Position numbers and translations under genes: made by a program
DNA from: Shinisaurus crocodilurus
Taxonomy: Eukaryota; Chordata; Lepidosauria; Squamata; Shinisauridae
Direction: 5' to 3'
DNA: 64,000 bases
Assembly (NCBI GenBank): GCA_021292165.1
Contig: CM037876.1
Span: forward strand, 317,406,776-317,470,775
Notes under the pieces: model-generated
Databases searched by the model: none
What the model saw: the letters and a program-made list of their open reading frames with translations, nothing else
Told to the model about the DNA's origin: nothing
Shown here: positions 42,859 to 54,430 of the stretch, in pieces
Numbering within the stretch: position 1 is the stretch's first letter
How the letters are laid out: every line of letters begins with the position of its first letter

Positions 42859-43027
42859 AGGGAAAGGAGGGTTTGGCTCCTTTCCCAAGGCAAGTGGAGG
42901 GCAGGAGCTGGGTGGCAGCCAACCGTCCTCACCCGGCTGGGCTGCCACCTTTCCTGGTGGGTCCTCAAAGGAAAGGAATGGGAAGCCACTGCTTTCCAGT
43001 GAAAAGCAGCTGGTGGTGGGCGATCCA

Positions 43028-43639
43028 CAGGGCCGGCGCTACCGCTAGGCAAACTAGGCGGTTGCCTAGGGCGCGTGGCTGAAGAGGGCGCAGAAACGCT
43101 GCGCTCCTCTTCGCCGCCGCCGCCGCCCATCTTTGCTGCCACCGGGCTGCTGCTGCTGCCGCCGCCGCTGGGCCACCCACCCACCCCGCCGCCGCCGCCG
43201 CCGCCGCCTACCTTCTCCACGCCGCTTCCGGAGCCCCGCCCGCGCTGTTTTGGCGGGAGGTACCAGAGCAACAGCCTTGGTTTCCCCAGCCAAAGCGGGA
43301 GTAGAGCTGAGAAGTGAGCATTCACATTCACAAGGGTTAATTTCCCTCGCTCAAAAAGCTCCTGGTTTTGAGCAATCCCCTCCCGGCTCCACCTAATCTA
43401 ATGTAAATTCATGAAATCAGCATTAGAAAGCAAGCCGCGTTAGAAGGGTATTTTCCCTGTTTGTTTTTATCTGTGTTACAACTATTATCCACCAGGTGGC
43501 GTTTCAGAGGGGAAGGTAGGTGGCGGCGGCGGGTTTTTTTTTTTTGCTTTGCTCCGGAGCCCCCCCCCCACACGGCACGAGAGGGGGCGTGCTAAAGATA
43601 ATATCGCCTAGGGCGCCAAACTGCCCTGCACCGGTCCTG
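43028..43639 (+). mobile_element. GC-rich hAT element (family A), best-preserved copy
   Basis: Starts CAGGGCCGGCGCTACCGC and ends CCTGCACCGGTCCTG. The 8-bp duplication GCGATCCA is exact at 43020-43027 and 43640-43647. Arms contain GCCTAGGGCGC in inverted orientation, and the interior has GCC/CCG runs, with CCTACCTTCTCC and GGGGAAGGTAGGTGGC in the two halves. An unrelated-looking AT-richer segment occupies about 43300-43500. Long open frames here are GC artefacts. Confidence 0.88.
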
Positions 43640-43647
43640 GCGATCCA

Positions 43648-44215
43648 CCCACCACCCAACTCGCTGGGCGTTCAGTGAGCGCTGCCACTGAGCCTGCCAA
43701 GCCGAAAGCAAGCACCAGCCAAGCCGCTCGGCAGACTTCCGGGTTCCTGGCGCGGAGCGCTTTTTACATAGAAAGCGGCGTAAGATACAGTAAAAGTGGC
43801 CACAATTTGCATTACTTGCGCAAACTGCGGCCATTTGGGGGCATATCTTATGCCATTTTCTACATTAAAAAATGTGTCGCCGGGAACCCGGAAGTTGCTT
43901 CCCCAGCTCGGCTCAGGAGAACGCGAGTCAAACCAGGGAAACGGGTAGGAGGGACGGAGTTTGGGGGGGGGGGTCGAGCCCAGCGAGTTCACCGGACTTC
44001 CACTCCCCAAACGAAATCCTCACACATTAAGCAGCCATTTGGTTAGGATGGCTAGACGGAGCCTCCCTGTTTTCTGGGGAGCAACAGCTACAGCGGGCTG
44101 TTTCCTTCATGCCCCGCTTGGGGGCTTATCGGAAGGATCTGGTTGGCCACTGTGGGAAACAGGATGGTCAAATCCCCGGGGGCCCCCGGCTCCCCTTGTA
44201 GTCAAGCTGTCAAGT
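43648..44215. other. No gene recognised
   Basis: An imperfect inverted relation (TAAGATACAGTAAAAGTGGCC against GGCGTAAGATATGCC-like sequence, about 43760-43870) suggests an old MITE, not resolved. G-run at about 43963-43971. Confidence 0.35.
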
Positions 44216-44216
44216 C

Positions 44217-44413
44217 GTCAGAGCAATAAGACAATGGAATCAACTACCTAGGGAGGTGGTGGGCTCTCCCACTCTGGAGGCATTCAAGGTGCAGCTGGAC
44301 AGACATCTGTCAGAGATGCTTTGACCTAGATTCCTGCATTGAGCAGGGGGTTGGACTCGATGGCCTTGTGGGCCCCTTCCAACTCTACTTTTCTATGATT
44401 CTATGATTCTATG
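44217..44413 (+). pseudogene. CR1 3' fragment
   Basis: [19 protein letters not shown] followed by the CR1 tail (GATGGCCTTGTGGGCC, TTCTATGATTCTATG). Strongly 5'-truncated. Confidence 0.88.
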
Positions 44414-45223
44414 CAAACTACAAAGAAGCAAGTATTGCCTCAGGCTACAGACAGGACCCTCTTGCAGCCAAAAGAGACAAAAGTTCCAGGCAAGCTTTGC
44501 ATAACACGGTACCTCATAAAGCTTCAGCTAGTTCCCTGGGTTAGAGCACCATGGAAGAGAGTTGTCACAAAACTGACATGGTCTACTATGGCCCGCCCTA
44601 CTCAAGCTGAGTGGGCCACTAAGTCCCTCCAAGATGGGTCTTTCCATGGGGTCACCTCCCTGGCTGCAAGTCTTTTTTGAGTGCCGGGTGACCCTGTGTT
44701 GCCCCTCTCTTTTCACCTGACGCCTAACTCTTGGGTCTCGCATCCCCACCTCCTCGTCCTCTTCTTCAATAGGGCCCAGCTTCACAGTCCTCCGAAAGCT
44801 CAGCTGACAGCTGTGTGCTTCTTCCGCTCGGCCTCGGCTACCCTCGCCGGTCTCCTGCTCCCACAGCCTTGGCGCCTCCACCACACCTTCCACCTCCCCC
44901 TGCATCTGACTCCGAATCCGTTCCCATGTCTCCTTGGAGTGCATCTGCTTGAGTGTTGGGCCCAGTCCCTGCAACTAGATAGGCCAGGGGTGCAGGACCA
45001 GATGAAGGCGGGCGGCCAAACTGCCCCCCATGGGCACACAAAGGAAGACTTGGCTGGTGCTGGGCGGGAGGCTGCTCCTCCCCACACAAGCCGCGCCCTC
45101 CCACTGCCCGCACGCCCAGCTGTTACCGCCAATCTCGGACTGGGAGGGGAACGGCGTGCCCAAGAGGGAGGGGGAATGGGCACAGGGGGATCCAGCTGTT
45201 ATCTCTGGCCTCAGATTGAAGAT
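44414..45223. other. No gene recognised
   Basis: Overlapping open frames on both strands up to about 180 codons, none with a domain I recognise. The composition is GC-rich, which explains their length. Confidence 0.4.
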
Positions 45224-45231
45224 GACTAGAT

Positions 45232-45367
45232 CGGGGCTCTCCAACCTTGGGTCCCCAGATGTTGCTGGCCTACAGCACCCAGCATACCCTGCCAGCATGT
45301 CAAATGGCAAGGGATTCTGGGAGCTGTAGGCCAGCAACATCTGGGGACCCAAGGTTGGAGAGCCCTG
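45232..45367. mobile_element. Palindromic MITE P1 subfamily
   Basis: CGGGGCTCTCCAACC to GGTTGGAGAGCCCTG with arms GATGTTGCTGGCC and GGCCAGCAACATC. Flanks GACTAGAT and AACTAGAG share ACTAGA. A sister of the degenerate copy at 17829. Confidence 0.82.
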
Positions 45368-45649
45368 AACTAGAGGGATGCCCCCGGGGCGGAGGCCTCC
45401 AACTCACCCACCCCCAGGGAATCCTAGGAGGCTCCACGGGCTGAATGCAGAACCTCTGGATAAAGCCCATCATGGGCCAGATGTTCCACATCGCTGAGAA
45501 AGGGCTTTGGCCTAACCCAGCTCACGTTCTCACGATGACCTCTTTGCCGATAGAGCTGTCTAGAGCTCTAGCCCTCTTCAGGCAGCCACCAGCCATGCAG
45601 GCAACTGTACACGTGGCGGGGAGGGTGTTGTGCCTCCAGTAGGTCAGAC

Positions 45650-46110
45650 AGAGACCAGCCGTGCCGGAGTGTGTTTGGGGCGGGGTCAGGCGAAGTGCAG
45701 CCTGACCCAGCTGGGCAGCCTTACCAATCAGCACCTGCTCAAAAGGCAGGTCCCAAACACACTCAGATGCTGGAAGCAATTGTTTGTTACAGCTACCACC
45801 AGACGCTCTTGATATTCCTGACCTCGGACCCCTGTACCTTTGATCTTCGGAACGACCCTGACAACGCTTGTGCCTGACCCCTAACTGGTTTACGTTTGCT
45901 CGGTTTTGGACTAATATATCTTGGCTTGGACACTCGGACTGTTATAACGAGGACGGCTTATCTTGACACTGGGCGGATTTACGACAGAGGGAATCGGGCC
46001 CGCGGTCCCGACCCCCACACATCAGTAGGCTCTGTTTGCCTGGCAGCCAGGGTGGCCTCGCTGCGCGTGGGGATTCGCCAACTGAGGCAACGCTCGCATG
46101 ACTGCAGTCA
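45650..46110. mobile_element. Possible Gypsy-type LTR or leader fragment
   Basis: A run of GACCTCGGACCCC, GGTTTTGGACTAATATATC and GGACACTCGGACTG resembles the TGGAC/CGGAC-rich 5' region of vertebrate Ty3/Gypsy elements. No boundaries or coding region are visible, so the assignment is weak. Confidence 0.3.
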
Positions 46111-46559
46111 AGCAGGTCTCCAACTGAAGTGCTGCCTGGAGTACCGTAGTTGTCCGTCCTCCAGTTCGCACCTCGGTCGGGGCGGTTTTGCTTGCCCCAC
46201 TCCTTCCCCCGGCGGGAAGGATGCACGGTGGGTGAGGCACTTTGTAATATGCTGCTCCCCCTCCCAATTCCCCTGTGGAGGGCCAATGGGGGGGGGGTCA
46301 TCCACACACACCCCACCAATCAGGGTCCTCCCATACTCTCTTTAAGTCACCAGGAGAGGCCCTGTTTCGGTGCCCCTCCACCCAAAACTGGCTGGGTGGC
46401 CACGAGAGCCGGGGGCTTCCCCCCCATGAAACTCCCTTCCGAGCGACAGGCACCTGGGCCACTCCTTGCAGGTTCTGAGTGTGGGGAACGGGGAACGGTC
46501 CTTCTGGCAAGAGCTTTTACAGCTTAGCCCAGCTTCTGTGGATTGATTAACTCTCATCC
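46111..46559. other. No gene recognised
   Basis: GC-rich sequence with spurious overlapping frames; G-run near 46288. Confidence 0.4.
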
Positions 46560-46738
46560 GGCTGGGATTGATCCTCCCTGGTTCTCTTATCTGTCTTCCT
46601 GTTGTTCTTTATTCTTTTGACTGATGGGTTTAAAATGTCACTTTCATTGTGGCTTCATTGCATTTTAATTTGATTGTCTGATTATAGTAAACTGCTTTGG
46701 GAACAACTGGCTGGCTAAAAAAGCAGGATAAAAATGAA
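46560..46738 (+). mobile_element. L2-like 3' end
   Basis: GTTTAAAATGTCACTTTC, GTAAACTGCTTTGGGAAC and AGGATAAAAATGAAAAG follow the order of an L2 3' untranslated end. Confidence 0.5.
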
Positions 46739-46797
46739 AAGAAGGAAGGAAAGAAGGAAGGAAGGAAGGAAGGAAGGGAAGAAAGAAAGAAAGACTT
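46739..46797. repeat. (GAAG)n microsatellite
   Basis: GAAGGAAGGAAAGAAGG-type run ending in GAAAGAAAGAAAGA, grown from the preceding LINE tail. Confidence 0.9.
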
Positions 46798-46855
46798 GTC
46801 TGGCACCTGCCCTGTGCTCTTTCTGATGCCAGGTGACCTTATTTTCCCAGGCATT

Positions 46856-47610
46856 TAGAATCATAGAATGGTAGAGCTGGAAGGGGCCTACAAGGCCATC
46901 GAGTCCTGCTCAATGCAGGAATCCAAGTCAAAGCATCCCTGACAGATGGCTGTCCAGCCACATCTTGGATGCCTCCAGTGTGGGAGAGCCCACCACTTCC
47001 CTAGGTAGTTGGTTTCATTGGCATATTGCGCTAACAGTCAGGAATTTTTCCCTGATGTCCAGGGGGAACCTGGCTTCCTGTAACTGGAGCCCATTATTCC
47101 GTGCCCTGCACTCTGGGATGGTCGAGAAAAGATCCTGGCCCTCCTCTGTGTGACAACCTTTCAAGTACTGGAAGAGTGCGATCATATCTCCCCTCAGTCT
47201 TCTCTTCTGAAGGCTAAACAAGCCCAGTTCCTTCAGTCTCTCCTGAAAGGGCTTTGTTTCCAGTCCCAACTTCATCTTTGTTGCCCTCCTCTGAACCCTT
47301 TCCAGTTTGTCTGCATCCTTCTTAAAGTGTGGTGCCCAGAACTGGGCGCAGTACTCAAGATGAGGCCTAACCAGTGCTGAGTAGAGGGGAACTGGTACTT
47401 CCCTTGATTTGGAAACTATACTTCTATTAAGGCAGTCCAAAATAGCATTTGCCTTTTTTGCAGACACGTTGCATTGCTGGCACATATTCAGCTTGTGATC
47501 TACAACAATTCCAAGATCCTTCTCACTTGTAGTATTGTTGAGCCAAGTATCCCCCATCCTGTAACTGTGCATTTGGTTTCTTTTTCCTAGGTGCAGCACT
47601 TGGCATTTTA
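46856..47610 (-). pseudogene. CR1 3' fragment, about 755 bp
   Basis: On the minus strand it encodes MLHLGKRNQMHSYRMGDTWL at 47599 through [19 protein letters not shown] to AICQ near 47015, without an internal stop, then the 3' tail at 46856-47010. The closest relative is the C-terminal segment of the CR1 at 57576-58247, but this copy is more diverged. Confidence 0.88.
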
Positions 47611-47842
47611 GTCTTTCAGTTTCTATTGTTTTAAATCTGTTAGTAGATTTTAAACCTTTGCACTGCTGCTCAGTTTTATTTGGTTATTATTTTTCTTTTA
47701 TACTGCAGTTTTAAACTTTTAAACTTTTATATTGCATTTTACCATTTTGTATTTTGTGGTTTTAATTCTTGTGAACCATCCAGAGAGCTTCAGCTACTGG
47801 GCAGTATAGAAATGTAATTACGGTAATAAATGAAATTAAATG
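47611..47842 (+). mobile_element. L2-like 3' end
   Basis: T-rich sequence with GTTTTAATTCTTGTGAACC, ACTGGGCAGTATAGAAATG and TAATAAATGAAATTAAATG, as at L2 3' ends. Confidence 0.5.
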
Positions 47843-47849
47843 CCTGGGG

Positions 47850-49130
47850 ATAGAGCCAAGTCTTAACTTGGGTCCTGAAAAGATGACAGTGTTGGTACTG
47901 CCAATCTTGACATCATAAGAGCCCCCACCTCCCATTTATGTAGCTGTTCACAGTGAAATGCATCGAAAATAAATATTCCCTCAGCCGCCCCCATCCCCTG
48001 TTTGAAGCGATATGGCCCTCGCTGTCTTGGCATGCTGTTCTTTGAAATCACTGGGTTGGATCCAGTCTTAGTCATACATAGAGCAGACCCACTGAAATGT
48101 ACGGAATGTAAGTGCAGCATAGCTAACTTGAGTCCCATTGATTTCAGTGGGTCCACTATAGCCACATGGCCACAGCTGACCCAACCTGGTGTGGTGCTTT
48201 GGCTGGTGGCTCCAATGTCATAGAATGTCATAACCCTCTCCCCAGATAGCTCCTTTAAAGTTCAGACTGAAACCTGGAGTGGATACACCGCCCCACTGAC
48301 ATTGGAGCCACCAGACTCAGCTGGCATTAGTTGGTCGTGTCCAGGCACAACCGTGCGCAGGTTCCACTTTTAGCCAACCCGCCCCTCGGACATTTTTTTG
48401 TGGCACACGCAAGGAAAAGCTCAGTCCTGCACATTGCTGTGCCTGCACATAAACAGTTCACCACAGGCAGGGAAGCGAATGTACACAGTTGTTTGAAAGG
48501 ATTTCCGCCATGCCCTCGGTGGTCATGTGAATCCGACCAAAGGAGCTGGCTGTGTTTTATTAAAAGTCTATACATAAAATGTGATGTATGAAGGCAATCA
48601 CTACTTGGCCGTGAAAGGCGAGGCATTCTTTTTCACATGCTTTCACACAGGTGCCATTTTTCTTCTAAAGAGTGAAGCTTGACGCATCTTTCTGACACTC
48701 GGAGGAAATACTAAACAAACTAGACCGTGATGTGTGGAGGGAAGGGCCAGCAGGCCAGAAATAACCATCTAGTACTGATCCGGCAGAAATAGAATTTGAG
48801 TTCTTCCAGGCAAAAGGCAAAGAGCCCTGATGGATCCTCCCACACTGGCTTTCCACTTAGCTGGGGGTCTTCACAATGCCTTCTCAGGTCACGGGAATTA
48901 TTTAAGTCAGTTCATGTGCACAAATGCTTCTGGCATTACAACCCCAGGACAAGTCTACTTGGTCTGTACCCAGTTTTGAAACCTTTTTAAATTGCTTTAA
49001 GCCCCCAAGGAAGGAAACTTGGGAAGCTGAACTCTGCGACCAGGGCTGGGCGTTCTGGCATTGTCCTGTTCAAGCACACAGACTGGCAGCAGATGCAGGA
49101 AGTGCTTTTTCCTTTTTTAAAAAGAGAACC
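47850..49130. other. No gene recognised
   Basis: Contains a small imperfect palindrome at about 48045-48165 (GGGTTGGATCCAGTC, CCACTGAAATG and CATTGATTTCAGTGGG), probably a MITE remnant. The rest is unique-looking. Confidence 0.4.
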
Positions 49131-49135
49131 TGCAG

Positions 49136-49415
49136 CTCAGAGGTGTTGAACCTCTTCCAGCCTGAGGGCCAAACTCCACTCTCGGGGGCCGCGTTCCAGA
49201 GGTGGGCGGAGCCACAGTCAAAAGGGGTGGGGTCAGATTATCCCAAATGCCAGGATATTTTAGCTTGAAGCTCTTACTACCAGTCACTAAGCCTTAGGAG
49301 AGCAGCTCAACCTTTTGGAATGGGGGAGGGGAATGCACAAAAGCCGGGAAACACCAAATTATCAGCATTTAGGGGAAAGCTGGTGGAACCAGGGGATGTG
49401 GTGTGGCTGCACCTC
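49136..49415 (+). mobile_element. hAT-like element, GAACCTCTTGTGG family, partial
   Basis: GTTGAACCTCTTCCAGCC, GGCCGCGTTCCAGAGGTGG and TTTTAGCTTGAAGCTCTTAC match the copies at 16501 and 27046. The right end is lost. Confidence 0.6.
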
Positions 49416-49456
49416 TGCTTTAGCTCTTAAAACTGCACAGATAACTTTCAAAGTGT

Positions 49457-49480
49457 GTGTGTGTGTGTGTGTGTGTGCGT
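49457..49480. repeat. (GT)n microsatellite
   Basis: About 11 GT units with one GC interruption. Confidence 0.9.
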
Positions 49481-49654
49481 GCCCCAAATGTGACCCCTTG
49501 CACATGCTTTTATTCTGGCCGCTATGGACCACATCCTGAGCTCATAAGATGAGGCCGTAAGACTGTAAAGAACAAACGAGGGAGGAGAAATTGGTGCTGT
49601 GGATGAAGCCACTCAGCTCACCCACAAGACCTGGGCTCCAATTCTCCTCTGTAG

Positions 49655-50035
49655 ATTTTATATTTATTGATCTGGACATTTTTAAGCCACCTTTTAGGAC
49701 CAGGTAAGGTGGCTCATGAAATATAAAAACACACACATGAAATATTAAAACTAAAACACAGCATAAATGTGACATTCGCTGGGTGAACTTGGGCTAGTTG
49801 CTAACTCGGAGCCCGAGCTGCTGTTATAGATTGCTGCCTCTTCGACTTCAGTCTCCTGTAGTTTTAAATGGATTGTTGTTGTTTTTATTGTGCAGCTTTT
49901 TCATTTTGATTTGATGTATGTGGATTTTTGGATTTTACTTCTGCTTTACTGCATGCCACCCAGGGAACAATTTTTTTTACATGGTGACTAACCAAGTGGA
50001 TGGATAGATTAAAATAAAATAAAATAATGATGATG
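49655..50035. mobile_element. L2-like 3' fragments
   Basis: TTTATTGATCTGGACATTTT and GCCACCTTTTAGGACC (49655-49735), then TTTTAAATGGATTGTTGTTG and GCATGCCACCCAGGG with an AAAATAAAATAAAAT tail (49860-50030). Confidence 0.45.
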
Positions 50036-50229
50036 CTGATGCTCGATCAATGTGCATGGAACTTTGCAGAGTACAAGAGGACAGGTCCCTGCCCCAAGGA
50101 GCTTCTAGTCTAAAACTCAAGACTGGGGAAACAATAGTGAAAGGGGGAGAGAACTGGAGGCAGGGAGCAGGGTAAAAAACAACAACAACAACAACAGGGA
50201 AGCCCATATGCAGTTGTCCCACTTGCTCG

Positions 50230-51010
50230 CAGGGATGTTGAAGAGTCCTTGGTCTCGAGTCACGAGTCGAGTCCCGAGTCTTTGGACCCGAGTCTCGAGT
50301 CCGAGTCTGAGTCCTTGGTCCAAAATGGTGACTCACGAGTCACAAGTCACGAGTCACTCCCAAAGCTGACTCCACTAGTCCCTATTAAAATCAATGGGGT
50401 TTCCCCCCAACAAAATAAGGCTACTTCAGATGTGTGGCTTAAATAAATTCTAGGCACAAGTGCGCCTTTTTATTTCAAAACTCTGCAACTGATTTTGACA
50501 AGAACAGACCAGGCAGACAAACCCAAAATAACCAGGCAGGCAGAGGAGGCAGGGAACCCCAAAGCAGGCAGGCAGAGGTCTTTGTCTTGGACAATTCAAA
50601 CTGTGGAATTCTAGAAGAGACCAGGCAGGCAGAGGAGGCTGGGAACCCCAAACAGGCAGGCAGAGGCAGCCAAACCCAAAATGTCTGACCCTAACCCTAA
50701 CCCCCCACAACAACACATCAATCAAAATAAATCTCAACACATTGTTGGGGCTGCGCTCCTGGTAGCTGTCCATAGTGGCCGAGCAGCGGCGCGCCTCGCT
50801 TTCATGCGCTCTTCACCAGTGATCGCGCTCCTTCTGGCACAGCCAGAAGACTCGTCAACAGCCCAGGGATGTTGACGAGTCCTTGGTCTCGAGTCCCGAG
50901 TCGAGTCTCGAGTCCCATTAAAAATATTGGGACTCGAGTCAGACTCGAGTCAGAGGGGGGACTCAGTCCGACTCACGAGTCGAGTCCTCGAGTCCGAGTC
51001 CCCATCCCTG
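50230..51010 (+). mobile_element. CGAGTC-family hAT element, copy 4
   Basis: Collinear with copy 1 (781 versus 783 bp), including the CAGGCAGG repeats and GC-rich block. Flanks CTTGCTCG (50222-50229) and CTTGTTTG (51011-51018) are an 8-bp duplication differing by two C/T changes, one of them at a CpG. CATCCCTG is intact at the right end. Confidence 0.85.
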
Positions 51011-51018
51011 CTTGTTTG

Positions 51019-51862
51019 TGCTTCAGCTGAGTCACAGCAGGGCATGGGAACCAGGAGGGCTGAACCAAAGGCTTCCCAGAAAAGGTAGATTCTGAGGACT
51101 TAGAGGAAGTAAGAGAGGTGGCACCACACAGGTGTTCCAGGAGGAAGTTCCAAGCACTCAGGGCAGAAAGGGAAGGAGGAGCCTTTTGAGGGGGCAGAAG
51201 ACCATTGGGCGGTGGAGGGCAGTGGCGCTGAAGGCCGCAGGCAGGGATGTAGAGGCAGTGGTGCTGTGGAGCCCCAGGGATCACAGGGCCGGAGCTCTGG
51301 GATCTTCCGACTGGCAGGGGCTGTGACATCATCCGCCAGCCCTCTGGGGCTTCCCTGTTCCTGCTGAGCTTAGCTGCAAATCTCCAAGTAGCTGTGGAGG
51401 TGGGTTTTCCCAGCGACAGTGCAGAATTGTGAGCTACCCCTGTCGTCGTGCAAAATATTTTGGGGCGGCCTGGTGCGGAATGGATAATTAAGACCCTGAC
51501 TCGTTAGCTTTACAAAAGACCAGCTTCTGGTGGAGATGAAAACTGTTAGAACTGGTTCCTTCATGTGGACCAACACCTGCAATTTTTGACTCCCTTCCGG
51601 GGGGCGGGGGGTCGCAGCTCTGGGGACTGCCCTGAAGAGTGCCGGCAGCACTTCAACATCTCCCACACCATCATTGTGAATAAGGATAGAAGAGCAGAGG
51701 GATAGAAGAGGGGTGAGGTGCTGGAAGGCTTCGAAGGTAAGAACAAGGAGTGTGTGCTGGATCCAGCAGTGGCAAGACGCCAGGACAGAGTTGGCAGGAG
51801 GGCTGCCACATGATGAGAGCAAGGAGAAAGAAATTTTGAGATTCTGGCAGCACGGTGCTGGA
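51019..51862. other. No gene recognised
   Basis: Unique-looking sequence with several spurious minus-strand frames. Confidence 0.4.
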
Positions 51863-51973
51863 TAGAATCATAGAATCATAGAAAAGTAGAGTTGGAAGGG
51901 GCCTACAAGGCCATCGAGTCCAACCCCCTGCTCAATGCAGGAATCCAGGTCAAAGCATCTCTGACAGATGTCT
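51863..51973 (-). pseudogene. Very short CR1 3' fragment
   Basis: The 3' tail (TAGAATCATAGAATCATAG to CATCTCTGACAGATGTCTG) with almost no coding sequence: an extreme 5' truncation. Confidence 0.85.
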
Positions 51974-53420
51974 GAGGGAGACTGAGACGAGGCAAAGGAA
52001 AGCTAAGAGGGGAAAGTTAGATTCCTCCTAGGTAGAAAAAAATGGCATAATCCTCCCACCCACCACCCCTGGTGTATGTAATTTATTACCAATATTTCTA
52101 GGCCACCTTTCAACAAAAAATGTTCACAAGGCTAGCTGTGAATGATGGGCATTGCCGTCCAAGACCTCTGGAGGGCGCCACTCTGGGGAAAGCTGCTCTA
52201 CAAGACCGACATCCTGTTTCCAAGCTGGCCAGCCAGAAGCTCAAAAAAACGCCCTTCTCTGCTGTTTGTTCCCCAGAACAAAGGTTGACTGCCCCAGAAT
52301 GTGGAGGTTCTTGTATGGCCATCATGACTCAGAGACCAAGTGAAATGGAGGACCGCACTCAGTTCACACGCACGGTGGGGCCTGCCTGCTCTTTTCCACC
52401 GGTCCCTCTTGGGCCCCGGAATTTATTACGTCAATTTGATTTCAAGTTTGTTTAAAGACATTTTTAGTCCCCGACAAGTAAACATTTATATGAAGTGAGT
52501 GAAGGGTTTTCAGTTTAATCAAGGAGCAACATCCAGTAGCAGCACCCATAAATATTCAGTTATGGAAATGATGCGATTTAAGTAGATTTTCTTGCGTGCC
52601 ATAAATAAACATTGTCGGAGATGAATACATTCTTTCAAAACCACCAGCAAGAACTAAAGACCCAATGATGTCTGGTGACAATCCAAAGACAAAACACATT
52701 TTTATTGAGAGGCGCAGTCGGTAGTACCCCATGCAGCGCCAAAGCCGGCATCTCGCTCTCACCCAGGTGCTTCAAGGCAATGCGTGTTTTGGAGGAAAGA
52801 TGGAAAAAAGCAGGAGTTCTTGGCAATCCAAGGGTCAGCCAGGCCCAGAACCTGTCTGCGGTACCACAAAGCAGGGCGCCTCGTACAGCCAGACCTTTGA
52901 TGACCATTGTGCCCAGTTCTGTCCGTTCTAACAGCAGTTCTCCAGGCTCTGTCTATGTATTTACGTATTTATTTATGAGTGTTTATAACCCACTTACATC
53001 TACAGATTTCAAAGCAGTGTACACAAGTCACAAATAGATAAAAAGATAAAACCAATACCTACAATCAATCAATCTACATATCCATCAGAATAAAATACAC
53101 AGCAGGCTATACCGTCAGTCAGTTTTATTGCATATAACCATAGGTTCTTGCAAATTTTACCAGAAAAGAGACAACACACACACACATACACACACACAGA
53201 GGAAGGGAAAGCTGGAACAAGCCAATCAGATCAATTAATCATACACACAGCACACAGCAACAGTTTTTAGAACCTTTGCTCTTATCATTTTACCAGCCAC
53301 AATGAATAAAGCGACTATCTACAAGCAGTCGACACATTTGCTCAGCCAAAATTCTATCAAGATATTCCCCCCAACAAAGGCGCAAGAAATATTTTCCTGG
53401 AACCAGCAAATAATTCACAG

Positions 53421-53455
<35 letters not shown>

Positions 53456-53775
53456 GAATGATACACTCTATTTGTGGATATGGCAGGCTAAACTATACTA
53501 GGAAAGCTTGCATAAATAGAAGCGTCTTCCACATGTGCCTAAAAATAAGGATTGTCAGCAGATGTCTAATCTCAGGGGAAAGGTCATTCGGCAAAGTGGG
53601 CTCCACGACGCTGCACACCCCGCTCCGAACAACTGCAGAGCAGACCGCAGGACCAGGTGGCATCACCAGGAGGGCTTTGCCAGATGGCCTCAAGGACTGA
53701 ATGGGTCTATACGGGAGAAAGCGGTCTCCCAGGGAACCAGGTCCCAAGCAACACCTGTTAGCCGATCCTTTTAAC
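51974..53775. other. No gene recognised; L2-like scraps and (GT)n
   Basis: Inverted L2-like scraps occur at about 52075-52135 and 52955-53060 (GTTTATAACCCACTTACATC). A GT run lies at about 53424-53452. The part at 52425-52625 looks like conserved non-coding DNA. No coding domain. Confidence 0.4.
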
Positions 53776-53849
53776 TGGAGATCCCGGGGACTGAACCTAG
53801 AGCCTTCCACATGCTGAGCGTGTGCCCTGAGCTATGCACAGCCTCCCTC
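53776..53849 (-). pseudogene. Diverged tRNA-Ala-like head
   Basis: The minus strand has GCATAGCTCAGGGCAC and AGGTTCAGTCCCCGGG in A- and B-box positions. It resembles the heads of the SINEs at 22722 and 24669 but lacks their body. Confidence 0.45.
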
Positions 53850-53939
53850 TCCGTGGCAGGGAAAGGATTCTGAGTCTGACCAGCACGCTTTGTTTTTGTG
53901 AACCTCTGAGCAATTCCACTGGCGCAAGAAATAAGAACA

Positions 53940-54430
53940 TGAGAACATCTTTGTTGGTGGCTGGCCTTGAAAGGTCATAAATAAGGGCAACAGCACCCTC
54001 CCGCCCATGTTCCCCAGCCACTGGTGTACATAGGCATACCGCCTCTGATCCTGGAGGTAGTAGCATATACCCAATCAGGACCAGCAGCCATTGATAGCCT
54101 TCTCCTCCATGAATTTGCCCAATCCCTTTTAAAGCCAGATTCCAGCTGAACATCAGGAAAAACATCCTGACTGTTAGAGCAATACAATGGAACCAATGAC
54201 CTAGGGAGGTGGTGGGCTCTCCCACACTGCAGGCATTCAAGGTGCGGCTGGACAGCCATCTGTCAGGGATGCTTTGACCTGGATTCCTGCATTGAGCAGG
54301 GGGCTGGACTGAATGGCCTTACAGGCCCCTTCCGACTCTGCTATTCTATGATTCTAAGCCCTCCAAAGTGGTGGCCATCACTCCAACTTGTGGAACTGAA
54401 TTTCATAGTTTAGCTAGTTCAGTTAAACTC
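53940..54430 (-). repeat. Unclassified dispersed repeat, split by CR1
   Basis: The left part, 53940-54130, is inverted relative to 13690-13850 and ends CCTTTTAAAGCC. The right part resumes at about 54359 with CTCCAAAGTGGTGGCCATC, as the uninterrupted family would read. A CR1 fragment lies between, with AAGCC at both junctions. Confidence 0.6.
54131..54358 (+). pseudogene. CR1 3' fragment with target duplication
   Basis: Starts AGATTCCAGCTGAACATCAG and ends TTCTATGATTCT. AAGCC precedes the copy and follows it, giving a probable 5-bp duplication. 5'-truncated in the last coding segment. Confidence 0.85.

Noticed and set aside
44528..45229. Overlapping frames of 148 and 182 codons as a gene
   Set aside because: They lie on opposite strands over the same GC-rich DNA and neither has a known domain.
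50690..50705. Interstitial telomere (CTAACCCTAACCC)
   Set aside because: Two units only, created by one base change from CTAACCCAAACCC in the sister hAT copies.
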